Assembly (NCBI RefSeq): GCF_000023885.1 | Contig: NC_013165.1 | Location: 186,001 to 250,000, forward strand | DNA length: 64,000 nucleotides | Reading direction: 5' to 3' | From: Slackia heliotrinireducens DSM 20476 | GTDB lineage: Bacteria > Actinomycetota > Coriobacteriia > Coriobacteriales > Eggerthellaceae | Shown here: in pieces, positions 27,208 through 36,118 of the stretch | Numbering within the stretch: the first letter of the stretch is position 1 | Layout: each line of letters opens with the position of its first letter | Notes under the pieces: generated by a model | Seen by the model: the letters and a program-made list of their open reading frames with translations, nothing else | What the model was told of the DNA's origin: nothing | The model's database searches: none | Made by a program: the position numbers and the translations under genes

Positions 27208-28857
27208 ATGATTGAACAAGTTGATTTGACGCGCGCCCTGAGCAAGGAGGAATACAAAGCTCCCTATGACGATCTGATCGCTAAGCTCATCGTGCTGCAG
27301 CAGCGTGCGAAGCAGGAGAACATCGGTGTGGTCATCCTTATGGACGGATGGCAGGGGTCCGGCCGCGGCAGCCGCATCGGCGACCTGTTGTACAACCTGG
27401 ACGCCCGCCTGACGAACGTGCATGTTCTTTCCGACCTCGACAAGCGCGAGGTGGAATACTTCGACTCCCTGGGAAGCGGCGTGACCGGCTACAAGCCCAT
27501 CATGCAGGAATTCTGGGAGGATCTGGGCATGCGCGGCACCATGACCATCTACGAGCAGGGCTGGTACGCCGCAGCCCGTCGCCGTCTAGGTTCGGTGCCC
27601 GTGGATCAGCGTCCTGCAGCCGTGCTCGAGACCGTGGGTGAATTCGAACGCCAGCTGGCCGACAACGGTTACGTGGTCATCAAATTCTTCGTGCATGTGT
27701 CCGAAAAGTCCAAGAACAAGCGCATCAAGCAGCTGCTGAGCGATCCGAACACCGCATGGCGCGTCAAGGACGACAAGGGCATCGGCGAAGAGGACTACGA
27801 CGAGGCCTACAAGGTTTTCGACCAGATTCTGAGCAAGTCCGACTACGACTACGCCCACTGGGTCCTGGTCAACGGCGAAGACAAGCGCGACGCCAACCTG
27901 ACCATCGCCAAGACCTTGGTAGTCGAGCTGGAGAAGGCCCTGAACAAGGAAGTCGATCCCGCCGCCAAGGCCGCTGCCCAGAAGGCCGCCGACAACTCCG
28001 CCGGCAAGCTGGTCAACGACATCGACCCGCGCAAGCGCACCGAGGAGGAGGCCGCTATCGTGCTGGCCGCCGCCACCGAGATCGCCAACGAGCAGGCGAC
28101 GCATGCGCCGCGCTATTCCCGTTTCGTCATGGAGAAGAAGCCGCCTCGCGTCGAGCTGATCGACAACACGCTGTCCCTGACCCGCGAAGAGTACAAAGAA
28201 CAGCTGAAGGCCGAACAGAAGCGTCTGGGCGAACTGCAGCTGCAGGCATACCGCGCCCGCATCCCGCTGATGCTGGTGTACGAAGGCGACGACGCGGCCG
28301 GCAAGGGCGGCAGCATCAAGCGCGTCTGCCAGTCCATCGACGCCCGTTCCTACACCATCTTCCCCTCTGCGGCTCCCACCAAGCCCGAGCTGCTGCATCC
28401 GCACCTGTGGCGCTACTGGACCCGCCTTCCCAAGGCCGGCCATGTGGGCATCTACGACCGCAGCTGGTACGGCCGCGTGCTGGTCGAGCGCGTCGAAGGC
28501 TTCGCATCCCCTGAGGAATGGGCCCACGCTTACGACGAGATCAACGACTTCGAGCATGCCCTGGGCGAGTGGGGTGCAGTGCTGCTGAAGTTCTGGGTCG
28601 CCGTCGATCCCGATGAGCAGCTGGCCCGCTTCGAGGCTCGCGAGCAGAATCCGGACAAGCAGTGGAAGATCACCCCGGAGGACTGGCGCAACCGCGACAA
28701 GGCCCCGCAGTACAAGGCGGCCGTGAACGACATGTTCCGTCTGACCTCTTCCAACTACGCTCCTTGGAACGTCATCGAGTCCACGGACAAGCTGTACGCC
28801 CGCGTGAAGGTGCTCAAGACCATCAACGCGGCCTTGGACAAGCGTCTGAACAGCTAG
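27208..28857 (+). CDS. Polyphosphate:AMP phosphotransferase-type protein (two PPK2 domains)
   Basis: 549 residues in two PPK2 domains. The C-terminal one (about 310-549) looks catalytic: Walker A YEGDDAAGKGGSIKR near 356-370, the lid module with WRYWTRLP, and Walker B IYDRSWYGRVLVERVEGF. The N-terminal one (about 12-235) has MDGWQGSGRGSRIG at 45-58 where EGxDAxGKGG is expected; the key Lys is replaced, so it is probably structural. Two-domain PPK2s phosphorylate AMP with polyphosphate. Ribosome site AAGGGGAAAG. It shares a control region with ppk1, so synthesis and use of polyphosphate are paired. Confidence 0.9.
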   Translation: MIEQVDLTRALSKEEYKAPYDDLIAKLIVLQQRAKQENIGVVILMDGWQGSGRGSRIGDLLYNLDARLTNVHVLSDLDKREVEYFDSLGSGVTGYKPIMQEFWEDLGMRGTMTIYEQGWYAAARRRLGSVPVDQRPAAVLETVGEFERQLADNGYVVIKFFVHVSEKSKNKRIKQLLSDPNTAWRVKDDKGIGEEDYDEAYKVFDQILSKSDYDYAHWVLVNGEDKRDANLTIAKTLVVELEKALNKEVDPAAKAAAQKAADNSAGKLVNDIDPRKRTEEEAAIVLAAATEIANEQATHAPRYSRFVMEKKPPRVELIDNTLSLTREEYKEQLKAEQKRLGELQLQAYRARIPLMLVYEGDDAAGKGGSIKRVCQSIDARSYTIFPSAAPTKPELLHPHLWRYWTRLPKAGHVGIYDRSWYGRVLVERVEGFASPEEWAHAYDEINDFEHALGEWGAVLLKFWVAVDPDEQLARFEAREQNPDKQWKITPEDWRNRDKAPQYKAAVNDMFRLTSSNYAPWNVIESTDKLYARVKVLKTINAALDKRLNS

Positions 28858-28916
28858 TCTGCTGGAAGAGGCGGTCGGGCGGATATCAACAAACGAAAAA
28901 CGCCCCTCATTCGTGT

Positions 28917-28945
28917 TTGAAGAAATCGTGAAGATGCGGTATTAT
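28917..28945 (+). promoter_or_regulatory. Promoter for the 38-residue microprotein
   Basis: TTGAAG (28917-28922), 17-bp spacer, TATTAT (28940-28945). Confidence 0.75.
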
Positions 28946-28999
28946 CCTCGGGTAGGTTAAACCGTACACGGGGGTTCCCAGACAATGAAGGAGGGCTGT

Positions 29000-29116
29000 A
29001 TGGACATTTTCGGGTTCGTTGTACCGACATCGGCCATATGGGTTTTCGCCCTTGTCATCGTCATACTGATTGTGGCATTTATCGTAAAAGGCTTCATCGA
29101 AGAGATGAAACGATAA
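29000..29116 (+). CDS. 38-residue single-TM microprotein
   Basis: Sequence begins MDIFGFVVPTSAIWVFALVI and ends KGFIEEMKR. One TM helix (about 11-30) is followed by a short charged tail that would face the cytoplasm. GGAGGG lies 5 bases before the ATG; an in-frame ATG at 28985 would add MKEGC but has no site. It has its own promoter (28917) and terminator (29123), so it is an independent gene. Family and function not recognised. Confidence 0.7.
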   Translation: MDIFGFVVPTSAIWVFALVIVILIVAFIVKGFIEEMKR

Positions 29117-29122
29117 ACGTTT

Positions 29123-29149
29123 GAGGCGTCCTGCGGGGCGCCTCTTTCG
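29123..29149 (+). terminator. Terminator after the 38-residue microprotein
   Basis: GAGGCG (29123-29128) with CGCCTC (29139-29144), extended by inner CC/GG pairs, followed by TTTCGT. Confidence 0.75.
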
Positions 29150-29257
29150 TATGTGGGAGCCGCCGCATACGGGCCTTCCAGCGGGATATAGGTTTCCAGC
29201 ATATGAATTCGCTCGGCGATTGGCCGCTTGGCCGCGCCGAGGAGGGCTCTTTACGTT

Positions 29258-30367
29258 ATGATGGGGAACATGAATACATCACGAAACACCACACGTTCCA
29301 CCCGCGGGGCTCACGCCAGGCATGCGGCCCCCGCGGCATCCGGACGCACGTCGCAACGCGGTCGCGCTGCAGAAGAGGTTTCCCAGTACAGCCGCGCTTC
29401 CTACGGGAGCAGCATGGCCCGGCAGCGCACGCGTCGCAAGACCACCCGCGTTCTGAACGTGGTCATCGCGCTTGCGAGCCTCGTGCTCATTGGCTCGCTG
29501 GGGGCCTTGGGCTACATCTTCCTGCAATACCATCAGGGTACAGCCTTGTATGACGACATTACCGACGGCGCCGTGGTGGACGATTCCGCGTTCGAGAATC
29601 CAGATGAATCCGGTCTGGAGAACCTGATCATCGACTGGGAGTTCCTGCGCAACGAGAACGCCGATGTGGTGGGCTGGGTCTACATGCCCGGAACCGAGAT
29701 CAACTATCCCATCGCGCAGACTACGGACAACTCCACGTACCTGGTGCGCGACTTCACGGGCAGCCCTGGCAGTGTGGTCCAGAAGGGCACCATCTTCCTG
29801 GACAAGGACAACGCGTCGGACTTCTCGGACAAGAACAACGTCATCTACGGGCACAACATGCATGACGGATCCATGTTCTCGCATCTGCACGACATGCGCG
29901 AGGAAGACGTGTTCAACGAGACGCGCACGTTCTACATCCTGACGCCGACAATGAACTACAAGTGCTCCACGTTCGCGCTGGACATCATCCCGGAAACGGA
30001 GTTCGAGATGCTGCGCGTCGCCTTCGACGACGACACGGACTTCTACTCCTTCGTGAACGACTGCGTCAACGCTTCGTCGGTTCCCATTCCCGACGGGGTG
30101 GACGCCACCCAGGTTGAGAAGATGTTCTCGCTGGTGTCCTGCGCGGTTCACGGCGACGGCACCCGCGTCGTGCTGCGAGGCTTCGTGACCGAGCAGGCGG
30201 CTCCCGCCAATGCCGAAAGCGGCACTTCCGACGGTGCCGACGAGACTGTCAACGAGGTAGGCGAGGGCCTGGCTGAAGACGAAGCCGCGGTGGAAGGCGA
30301 AGCGACCGACGAGGCCGCTGCCGAAGGCGAGGCTGCCGAAACCGAAGCCGAAGCTGCTTCCGCATAG
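29258..30367 (+). CDS. Class B sortase
   Basis: 369 residues from the ATG at 29258 (GAGGAGGG 11 bases upstream; 29261 and 29270 are alternatives). Basic disordered cytoplasmic N-terminus (1-60), one TM anchor (about 65-88, VVIALASLVLIGSLGALGYIF), then the sortase B barrel: VVGWVYMPGTEINYPI, catalytic His199 in IYGHNMHDGSMF, Cys295 in SLVSC and Arg in GTRVVLRG. An acidic Ala/Glu tail ends the protein. It would cleave a sorting signal and attach proteins to peptidoglycan or pili. No LPXTG- or NPQTN-type substrate is in the window. purF starts 24 bp after it. Confidence 0.88.
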   Translation: MMGNMNTSRNTTRSTRGAHARHAAPAASGRTSQRGRAAEEVSQYSRASYGSSMARQRTRRKTTRVLNVVIALASLVLIGSLGALGYIFLQYHQGTALYDDITDGAVVDDSAFENPDESGLENLIIDWEFLRNENADVVGWVYMPGTEINYPIAQTTDNSTYLVRDFTGSPGSVVQKGTIFLDKDNASDFSDKNNVIYGHNMHDGSMFSHLHDMREEDVFNETRTFYILTPTMNYKCSTFALDIIPETEFEMLRVAFDDDTDFYSFVNDCVNASSVPIPDGVDATQVEKMFSLVSCAVHGDGTRVVLRGFVTEQAAPANAESGTSDGADETVNEVGEGLAEDEAAVEGEATDEAAAEGEAAETEAEAASA

Positions 30368-30391
30368 ACCAGCCTTACAGAAAGGTACGTT

Positions 30392-31840
30392 GTGGCCACA
30401 TCGATTCTCCCAGGTGAAGCTCCGGACCGGCCCCAGGAGGAATGCGCTGTATTCGGAGTGTTCTCACCTACCGACGACGTGGCGCGCCTGACCTGTTTCG
30501 GCCTGCAAGCGCTGCAGCACCGCGGCCAGGAGAGCGCCGGCATCGCCGTCGGCGACGGTGAGACGGTCACGGTGATGAAAGATCTCGGCCTGGTCACCCA
30601 GATTTTCGACGAAGGTTCCTTGGCGGCGCTGCAGGGCGACGTGGCCGTGGGACATTGCCGTTACGCCACCAGCGGCATTAGCGACGCATGGTTTTCGGCC
30701 CAGCCCCACATGTCCGCCATCGACGAGGTCATGGTGGCGCTGGCCCACAACGGCACGCTGGTCGACACCGAACCCATCCGCGAGCGTCTGGAGGCCCGGG
30801 GCGTGGAGTTCCGTGCCGGCACCGACTCCGAGGTGGCCTGTCAAGCCATCGGCTACTACACCCGCGAGACCCACCATCTGACCGAGGGCATCAAGCAGAC
30901 CATGGAGCTTATCAAGGGCGCCTACGCCATGGTGCTTGCCAGCCCCACGGCCTTGTACGCGTTCCGCGACCCGAACGGCATCCGCCCGCTGTGCCTGGGC
31001 AAACTGCCCGGCGACCGCGGCTGGGTGGTTTCTTCCGAAACCTGCGGCTTGGACATCGTGGGCGCCGAATTCGTTCGGGACGTGAACCCCGGCGAGATCA
31101 TCCGCATTAACAGCACGGGAATTTCCACCTTGCAGGCTCTTGAGCCCGGTCCGTCGCGAGGCTGCATCTTCGAGTACGTATACTTCGCCCGCCCCGACAG
31201 CGTGATTGACGGGCAAAGCGTCTACCAGGCACGACGCGCCATGGGCCGCATTCTGGCCGAAGAGGCCCCAGCTCAGGCCGACCTGGTGCTGGGCGTGCCC
31301 GACTCCGGCGTGCCCGGAGCGCTGGGTTTCGCCGAAGCGAGCGGCATCGAATACACCGACGGCATCGTCAAGAACCGCTATGTGGGGCGCACCTTCATCC
31401 AGCCGACCCAGGAAATGCGCCAGCTGGGCGTGCGCATCAAACTGAATCCGCTGCCTTCGGTTATTTCCGGCAAACGCCTGGTGGTGGTCGACGACAGCAT
31501 CGTGCGCGGCACCACTTCCAAAAAGCTGGTGGAGATGCTGCGCGCCGCCGGAGCCGCCGAAGTGCACCTGCGCATCGTGTCGCCTCCCACCGCCTGGCCC
31601 TGCTTCTACGGCGTTGACACCCCCACCCAGGGTCAGCTCATTGCGGCGGTCAAATCCAACCAGGAGATGTGCGAATACATCGGGTGCGATTCGCTGGCGT
31701 TCATCAGCATTGACGGACTGCGGCGCGCCGTTGGCGGTGCAAATCATGAAACGTTCTGTGAAGCTTGCTTCACGGGCGATTATATTGTTCCCCTGCCAGA
31801 ATCACTAACGGATATAGCGTTTATCAAGAAGGAGAAGTGA
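30392..31840 (+). CDS. purF: Amidophosphoribosyltransferase
   Basis: 482 residues from a GTG with AAAGG upstream. Short propeptide MATSILPGEAPDRPQEE, then the N-terminal nucleophile Cys18 exposed after processing. Glutaminase domain (GVFSPTDDVARLTCFGLQALQHRGQES...) to about 250, then the PRTase domain with VVVDDSIVRGTTSKKLVEML. Cysteines near the C-terminus (CEYIGCDSL, CEACFTGDY) fit the [4Fe-4S] type of Bacillus PurF. First committed step of purine synthesis. Leads purF-purM-purN; the upstream sortase may share its transcript. Confidence 0.96.
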   Translation: MATSILPGEAPDRPQEECAVFGVFSPTDDVARLTCFGLQALQHRGQESAGIAVGDGETVTVMKDLGLVTQIFDEGSLAALQGDVAVGHCRYATSGISDAWFSAQPHMSAIDEVMVALAHNGTLVDTEPIRERLEARGVEFRAGTDSEVACQAIGYYTRETHHLTEGIKQTMELIKGAYAMVLASPTALYAFRDPNGIRPLCLGKLPGDRGWVVSSETCGLDIVGAEFVRDVNPGEIIRINSTGISTLQALEPGPSRGCIFEYVYFARPDSVIDGQSVYQARRAMGRILAEEAPAQADLVLGVPDSGVPGALGFAEASGIEYTDGIVKNRYVGRTFIQPTQEMRQLGVRIKLNPLPSVISGKRLVVVDDSIVRGTTSKKLVEMLRAAGAAEVHLRIVSPPTAWPCFYGVDTPTQGQLIAAVKSNQEMCEYIGCDSLAFISIDGLRRAVGGANHETFCEACFTGDYIVPLPESLTDIAFIKKEK

Positions 31841-31847
31841 TCCGGTT

Positions 31848-32903
31848 ATGGCCCAAGTCACATACGCAGATGCCGGCGTCGACATCGTCGAAGGCGCGGC
31901 GGCCGTAGACGCAATCAAGGAGGCCGTGCACTCCACATACCGTCCCGAGGTCGTGGGCGACATCGGCGGTTTCGGCGGCATGTTCTCCGCTGCCGCTTTC
32001 AAGGGCATGCAGGATCCCATCATGGTTTCCGGCACCGACGGCGTAGGCACCAAGCTGAAGGTGGCCCAGCTGCTCGACAAGCATGACACCGTAGGCATCG
32101 ACCTGGTTGCCATGTGCGTGAACGACATCCTGGCCTGCGGCGCCGAGCCCCTGTTCTTCCTGGATTACGTGGCTGCCGGCAAGATCGAGCGCGAGCACAT
32201 CGCCAAGATCGTGGGAGGCATCGCCGAGGGCTGCCGCCAGTCGAACTGCGCTTTGATTGGCGGCGAGATGGCCGAGCATCCAGGCGTCATGGACCCCACC
32301 GATTACGACCTGTCCGGCTTCACGGTGGGCGTGGTGGACCGTCCGAAGATGATCGGTCCCGACAAGGTGCAGGAAGGCGACGTGGTCGTGGGCCTGGCCT
32401 CCACCGGCTTCCATTCCAACGGCTACTCGCTGGTTCGCAAGGTCCTGGTCGAGGGCAAGACCGCCGAAGAGCTGTCCGTGCCTCGCGACGATCTGAACGG
32501 CGCCACCCTGGGCGAGGCGCTGCTGGCGCCCACCCGCATCTACGTCAAGAGCGTGCTGGCCACGCTGCGCGAGATGCCCGAGGCCGTGCATGCGCTGGCT
32601 CACATTACCGGCGGCGGCATGACGGAGAACCTGAACCGCGCGCTGCCTGACAATATGGACGCGCTCGTTGACCGTACGACCTGGGATGTTCCTCCGGTGA
32701 CGGCGCTGGCCGTGGCCGAGGCGGGTCTGACCAAGGCCGAGGCATACAAGACCTTCAACATGGGTATCGGCATGGCGCTCATCGTGGCTCCGTCCCAGGT
32801 GGACGTGGTGCGCGAGGCACTGGAGGAGATGGGCGAGAAGACCTACGTCATCGGCTCCATCATCCCCGGCACGGGCGTCGTCAAATACGCGGATGAGGAC
32901 TAA
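31848..32903 (+). CDS. purM: Phosphoribosylformylglycinamidine cyclo-ligase
   Basis: 351 residues of the AIR synthase (PurM/ThiL-like) fold: GGFGGMFSAAAFKGMQDPIMVSGTDGVGTKL at the N-terminus, DLVAMCVNDILACGAEPLFFLDYVA, GGEMAEHPGVM, and GLASTGFHSNGYSLVRKVL. It closes the imidazole ring to AIR using ATP. It starts 7 bases after the purF stop with AAGGAG inside purF, and purN follows after 2 bases. Confidence 0.96.
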   Translation: MAQVTYADAGVDIVEGAAAVDAIKEAVHSTYRPEVVGDIGGFGGMFSAAAFKGMQDPIMVSGTDGVGTKLKVAQLLDKHDTVGIDLVAMCVNDILACGAEPLFFLDYVAAGKIEREHIAKIVGGIAEGCRQSNCALIGGEMAEHPGVMDPTDYDLSGFTVGVVDRPKMIGPDKVQEGDVVVGLASTGFHSNGYSLVRKVLVEGKTAEELSVPRDDLNGATLGEALLAPTRIYVKSVLATLREMPEAVHALAHITGGGMTENLNRALPDNMDALVDRTTWDVPPVTALAVAEAGLTKAEAYKTFNMGIGMALIVAPSQVDVVREALEEMGEKTYVIGSIIPGTGVVKYADED

Positions 32904-32905
32904 CC

Positions 32906-33511
32906 ATGATTAAACTGGGTGTTTTGATTTCTGGAAGCGGCACCAACCTGCAAGCTATTATCGACGCCATTGCCGCCGGCAAGCTGGACGCGGAGGTGGC
33001 CGTGGTCATTTCCAGCCGTCCCGACGCGTACGGTCTGGTCAGGGCACAAGAGGCCGGCATTCAGACCATCGCGTTGAGCCGCGACGTATACACCAACACC
33101 GACACCGCCAACATGGCCATCGCCACCGAGCTGACCCGCGCGGGCTGCGACTACGTGGTCATGGCCGGCTACATGCGCATGGTGACCGAGCCCATCTTGG
33201 CCGCCTTCCCGGACCGCGTCATCAACCTGCATCCGGCGCTGCTACCCTCCTTCAAGGGCGCACATGCCATCCAGGATGCCTTCGACGCGGGCGTGAAGGT
33301 GACGGGCGTGACCGTGCACTTCGCAAACGCAGAATACGACAAGGGACCCATCATCGCGCAGCGTCCGGTGGTCGTCGACGAGGACGACACGCTGGATTCC
33401 CTCGAGGCGAAGATTCACGCTGTCGAACACGTGCTGTATCCTGAAACGCTGCAGCTGGTGGCCGAGGGCCGCGTCAAAGTTGGTATTGACCGCAAGGTGC
33501 ATATTTCTTAA
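32906..33511 (+). CDS. purN: Phosphoribosylglycinamide formyltransferase
   Basis: 201 residues. The N-terminal KLGVLISGSGTNLQAIIDAI binds GAR. The formyltransferase signature holds the catalytic triad: Asn (INLHPALLPSFKGAH), His of the same motif, and Asp in NAEYDKGPIIAQRPV. It transfers a formyl group from 10-formyl-THF to GAR. Third gene of the pur operon, ending near a long-loop terminator. Confidence 0.96.
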   Translation: MIKLGVLISGSGTNLQAIIDAIAAGKLDAEVAVVISSRPDAYGLVRAQEAGIQTIALSRDVYTNTDTANMAIATELTRAGCDYVVMAGYMRMVTEPILAAFPDRVINLHPALLPSFKGAHAIQDAFDAGVKVTGVTVHFANAEYDKGPIIAQRPVVVDEDDTLDSLEAKIHAVEHVLYPETLQLVAEGRVKVGIDRKVHIS

Positions 33512-33568
33512 TCTGTACAGGCCCGAGCCGGCCGGGGCGCACCGATGCGCCGGTGTATCGAACCTGAT

Positions 33569-33603
33569 GAGCCAAGAGTCCACGCGGGCTTTTGGCTCTT
33601 TTT
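33569..33603 (+). terminator. pur operon terminator
   Basis: GAGCCAA (33569-33575) with TTGGCTC (33592-33598), followed by T5. Confidence 0.8.
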
Positions 33604-33622
33604 AGAAAGAGGCGAACTAATC

Positions 33623-34606
33623 ATGGAACGTGCAACGCTGCTGGAAATCATCGACGATTTGGGACATGGCGTCACACCCGACCTGACGGTGGAGGATTTC
33701 CCGTGCTTCGCGGAGGATGCGGCGGGGGACAACCCGCACCTGTCTCCTGCGGTGCTCGACCGCATCGCCGCAGGTCTGGGTCGCGCCGACATCCCCACCT
33801 TCGAACGCGCGTTGCGCGCCATGGATGAGGGCGACCTGGCGTGGATCGGGTTCAAGGTGGTCATCGATGGCGACGCCGCCGTAGGCAACGTGGACAACGA
33901 GGTTACCAAGAAGTACGGCGACGTGGGCTCGGCTGACGGCCAGGACCTGGTGTTTTTCTGCAATGACGCCAAGGAGATCGTGGCCTCGCGTCCGTATTCG
34001 CCCCGCGACACCTTCCAAATGAAGGACGTCACCCGCGGACCCTCGATGCATAACGACCAATTCGCGGGTCTGACCTGGGCATCCGTGGCTCTGTTCGATC
34101 GGGTGGAAGTGTGGATCGTGGGAGCCTCCGACGCTGCCGTCGAGACGGCAGCGCTGGCGAAGCACGTGGGCTTCAGGGTGCACGTGATCGACGACAACGA
34201 GGCGTTTATTTCCGAAGACCGCTTCCCCGAGGTGGACCGCATCCTGCTGGATGATTTCCGCGAGCTGTTCGACATCAAACCTGCCGCAAACGCCTACGTG
34301 TGCGTGCTGACCCGCGGCCACATGCATGACCCGGAAGGCTGCCTGTGGGGCAACGCCAACAAAGCCCACTACATAGGCATGATGGGCTGCAAGGGCAAGA
34401 ACAACCGCGTGCACGACCTGTGCATCGAAGGCGGCATGACCGAGGAGCAGTGGGAGGCCGTCAAGCGTCCCATCGGCCTGAAGTTCGGCGCGAAAACCCC
34501 TGCTGAGCTGGCCATCGCCATTGTGGCTGAGCTGATCGACGTGCGCTACAAGCAGAACTACAGCCAAGAGGCCCGCGACCGCCACGAGCAGAGCCTGGGT
34601 CGCTAG
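33623..34606 (+). CDS. XdhC-family molybdoenzyme maturation factor
   Basis: 327 residues from the ATG at 33623 (AAAGAGG upstream). The C-terminal half is an XdhC Rossmann domain: VEVWIVGASDAAVETAALAKHVGFRVHVID near 165-195, then the family end HYIGMMGCKGKNN...PIGLKFGAKTPAELAIAIVAELI. XdhC proteins handle and sulfurate the molybdenum cofactor for xanthine dehydrogenase-type enzymes. Residues 1-150 lack the usual CxxG-rich XdhC N-terminal domain and I do not recognise them. No molybdenum hydroxylase gene is beside it. Confidence 0.8.
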   Translation: MERATLLEIIDDLGHGVTPDLTVEDFPCFAEDAAGDNPHLSPAVLDRIAAGLGRADIPTFERALRAMDEGDLAWIGFKVVIDGDAAVGNVDNEVTKKYGDVGSADGQDLVFFCNDAKEIVASRPYSPRDTFQMKDVTRGPSMHNDQFAGLTWASVALFDRVEVWIVGASDAAVETAALAKHVGFRVHVIDDNEAFISEDRFPEVDRILLDDFRELFDIKPAANAYVCVLTRGHMHDPEGCLWGNANKAHYIGMMGCKGKNNRVHDLCIEGGMTEEQWEAVKRPIGLKFGAKTPAELAIAIVAELIDVRYKQNYSQEARDRHEQSLGR

Positions 34607-34632
34607 CCCGCCGCCAGCATCCGCGTTTTCCC

Positions 34633-34660
34633 GCAGGCCCGCCGCGTTCGGCGGGCCTGC
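34633..34660. terminator. Hairpin between xdhC-like gene and the convergent exported protein gene
   Basis: 11-bp perfect stem (34633-34643 with 34650-34660), 6-base loop, no T run on the plus side; probably acts for the convergent pair. Confidence 0.6.
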
Positions 34661-34681
34661 GTGCGTGTCGGGCAGCAGCCG

Positions 34682-35122
34682 CTACTGGTACTGAGCGGCC
34701 AGCTCGGAGAATTCCAAGGCAGAGTCGGCCACCTTAAAGGTAATGTCCTGGCCTTCGACGTTGACGGTGACGTATGACGGGTCATCGTAGGTGGTTACAG
34801 CCACATTCATGCCTTCATATGGTACATCTATGGTGCCTGTGGCCTGCGTTTCGTCAGGCAACGTGGTGACTTCCCACTCGTCGATGGCGAGCTGGTCGAT
34901 GGCCTGGTCCACCGTTTCGACGTCCACGCCCAGGCGGTTTGCGATCTCGGTATTGTTGGCGCGAAGGGCTGCGTCGGCCTTGCCGGCCACGTCTGCCTTG
35001 TCCAATGCGGCATTCAGCATGCTGTTGCGGATGTCGCTGTTCGGGGAGACAACCAGATAGGCGCCGAATCCGATGACGCCGATAAGAATCAGGGCAACAA
35101 GTGCCTTCAATAGGGTTCGCAT
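34682..35122 (-). CDS. Exported or membrane-anchored hypothetical protein
   Basis: 146 residues from the ATG at 35122, chosen for AAAGGAG upstream. Residues 1-27 form a signal anchor (MRTLLKALVALILIGVIGFG), then a helical region (30-90) and a beta-rich end (about 95-146: TGTIDVPYEGMNVAVTTYDDPSYVTVNVEGQDITF). No Cys lipobox. I do not recognise a family. The repeat element copy C lies upstream. Confidence 0.7.
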   Translation of the reverse strand: MRTLLKALVALILIGVIGFGAYLVVSPNSDIRNSMLNAALDKADVAGKADAALRANNTEIANRLGVDVETVDQAIDQLAIDEWEVTTLPDETQATGTIDVPYEGMNVAVTTYDDPSYVTVNVEGQDITFKVADSALEFSELAAQYQ

Positions 35123-35315
35123 GTGCGCTCCTTTCCTATGAGGCGGACTTCCATTGTAGGGGAGGGGCGCGTCTCCAAGACGATATGCACAAAATGCCGA
35201 TGTATGCATCGTGTGCCGCTTTCGTTTTGAGCCCGCATCTGCAGTCGATTTGGATGTACGGCCGACGAAAGGCCTATGAGCAAAGCGCCCGAGGACGTTG
35301 TCGGGTTTCCATCAG

Positions 35316-35425
35316 CCCAGCCCAGGCCACGCGCCCCGCGCGCAGTTCCGCACGACGCGAAATGTCCAGTGGACATTTCGCCAAAGCAGGACTGTCTGAG
35401 CACGGGACGCGTGGCCTGGGCTGGG
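35316..35425 (-). repeat. Nested-hairpin intergenic element, copy C
   Basis: Perfect 18-bp outer stem (35316-35333 with 35408-35425). The inner 11-bp stem is GCGAAATGTCC/GGACATTTCGC (35357-35367/35371-35381, AGT loop). Read on the minus strand, the boxes are GTGCTCAGACAGTCCTG and TCGTGCGGAACTGCGCG, as in copies A, B and D, but both stems have different sequence. Confidence 0.9.
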
Positions 35426-35551
35426 TGACGGGACGAGATGGCCAAAACAGCAACAAAGATATTTTAAAACTGTCCTTATTCTTGGACACGTAACGGAATC
35501 GTCCAGCCTAGAATACCAATCATCAGAGTTGTTCCGACAGAAAGGTCCGTT

Positions 35552-35890
35552 ATGTACAAGCCGTCGCGCCATATAAATTCGTTCTACGTCGCCGGTTTCC
35601 AGTATTGGGACGGCGCCTTGGTCCTGGACAAACTCAAGCCGGGCAAGAAGCTCAAGCTTGTGGCCGAGTTCGACAACCCCTACGACAGCAACGCCGTGGC
35701 CTTGTACTACAAGAAGACCAAGGTTGGCTTCGTGCCCAGGGATATGAACTGGGAAGTCGCCTCCATGCTGCGTTTCGGGCACAACGACGTGTTCGAGGCC
35801 CGCATCCAGCAGGTCGATCCGCAGGCCGAGCCCAAACGCCAGGTCCGCGTTGCCATCCTCGTGACCGACGCGACCAAATCCAAGAAATAG
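35552..35890 (+). CDS. HIRAN-domain protein
   Basis: 112 residues, essentially one HIRAN domain: NSFYVAGFQYWDGALVLDKLKPGKKLKLVAEFDNPYDSNAVALYYKKTKVGFVPRDMNW. HIRAN domains bind single-stranded DNA ends in HLTF/Rad5 helicases; stand-alone bacterial forms are of unknown role, perhaps in DNA damage. Ribosome site AGAAAGG 7 bases before ATG. Monocistronic, ended by the long-loop terminator at 35920. Confidence 0.85.
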   Translation: MYKPSRHINSFYVAGFQYWDGALVLDKLKPGKKLKLVAEFDNPYDSNAVALYYKKTKVGFVPRDMNWEVASMLRFGHNDVFEARIQQVDPQAEPKRQVRVAILVTDATKSKK

Positions 35891-35919
35891 CGGATTCGTC
35901 TGCTGTTGCTCCTTTCGCC

Positions 35920-35987
35920 GCCCCGAAGCCCCTTCGTCCTTTCTCCTTTCATGGTTTCCTTTCTCTTTGGGCTTCGGGGCATTTTTT
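35920..35987 (+). terminator. Terminator after the HIRAN gene
   Basis: 11-bp perfect stem GCCCCGAAGCC/GGCTTCGGGGC (35920-35930/35970-35980) with a 39-base pyrimidine-rich loop and ATTTTTTG tail. Confidence 0.8.
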
Positions 35988-36118
35988 GTGCCCTGAATAC
36001 GTCTGCTCTGTAAATGACATGTGGCGAAGTCTCTATATAGTGCGCTCCTTCAACCAAAACCCGCTGCGATGTGTTAAAGTTAACCGAATATTACTTACCA
36101 ATTCTTTTGGACGGGAAG

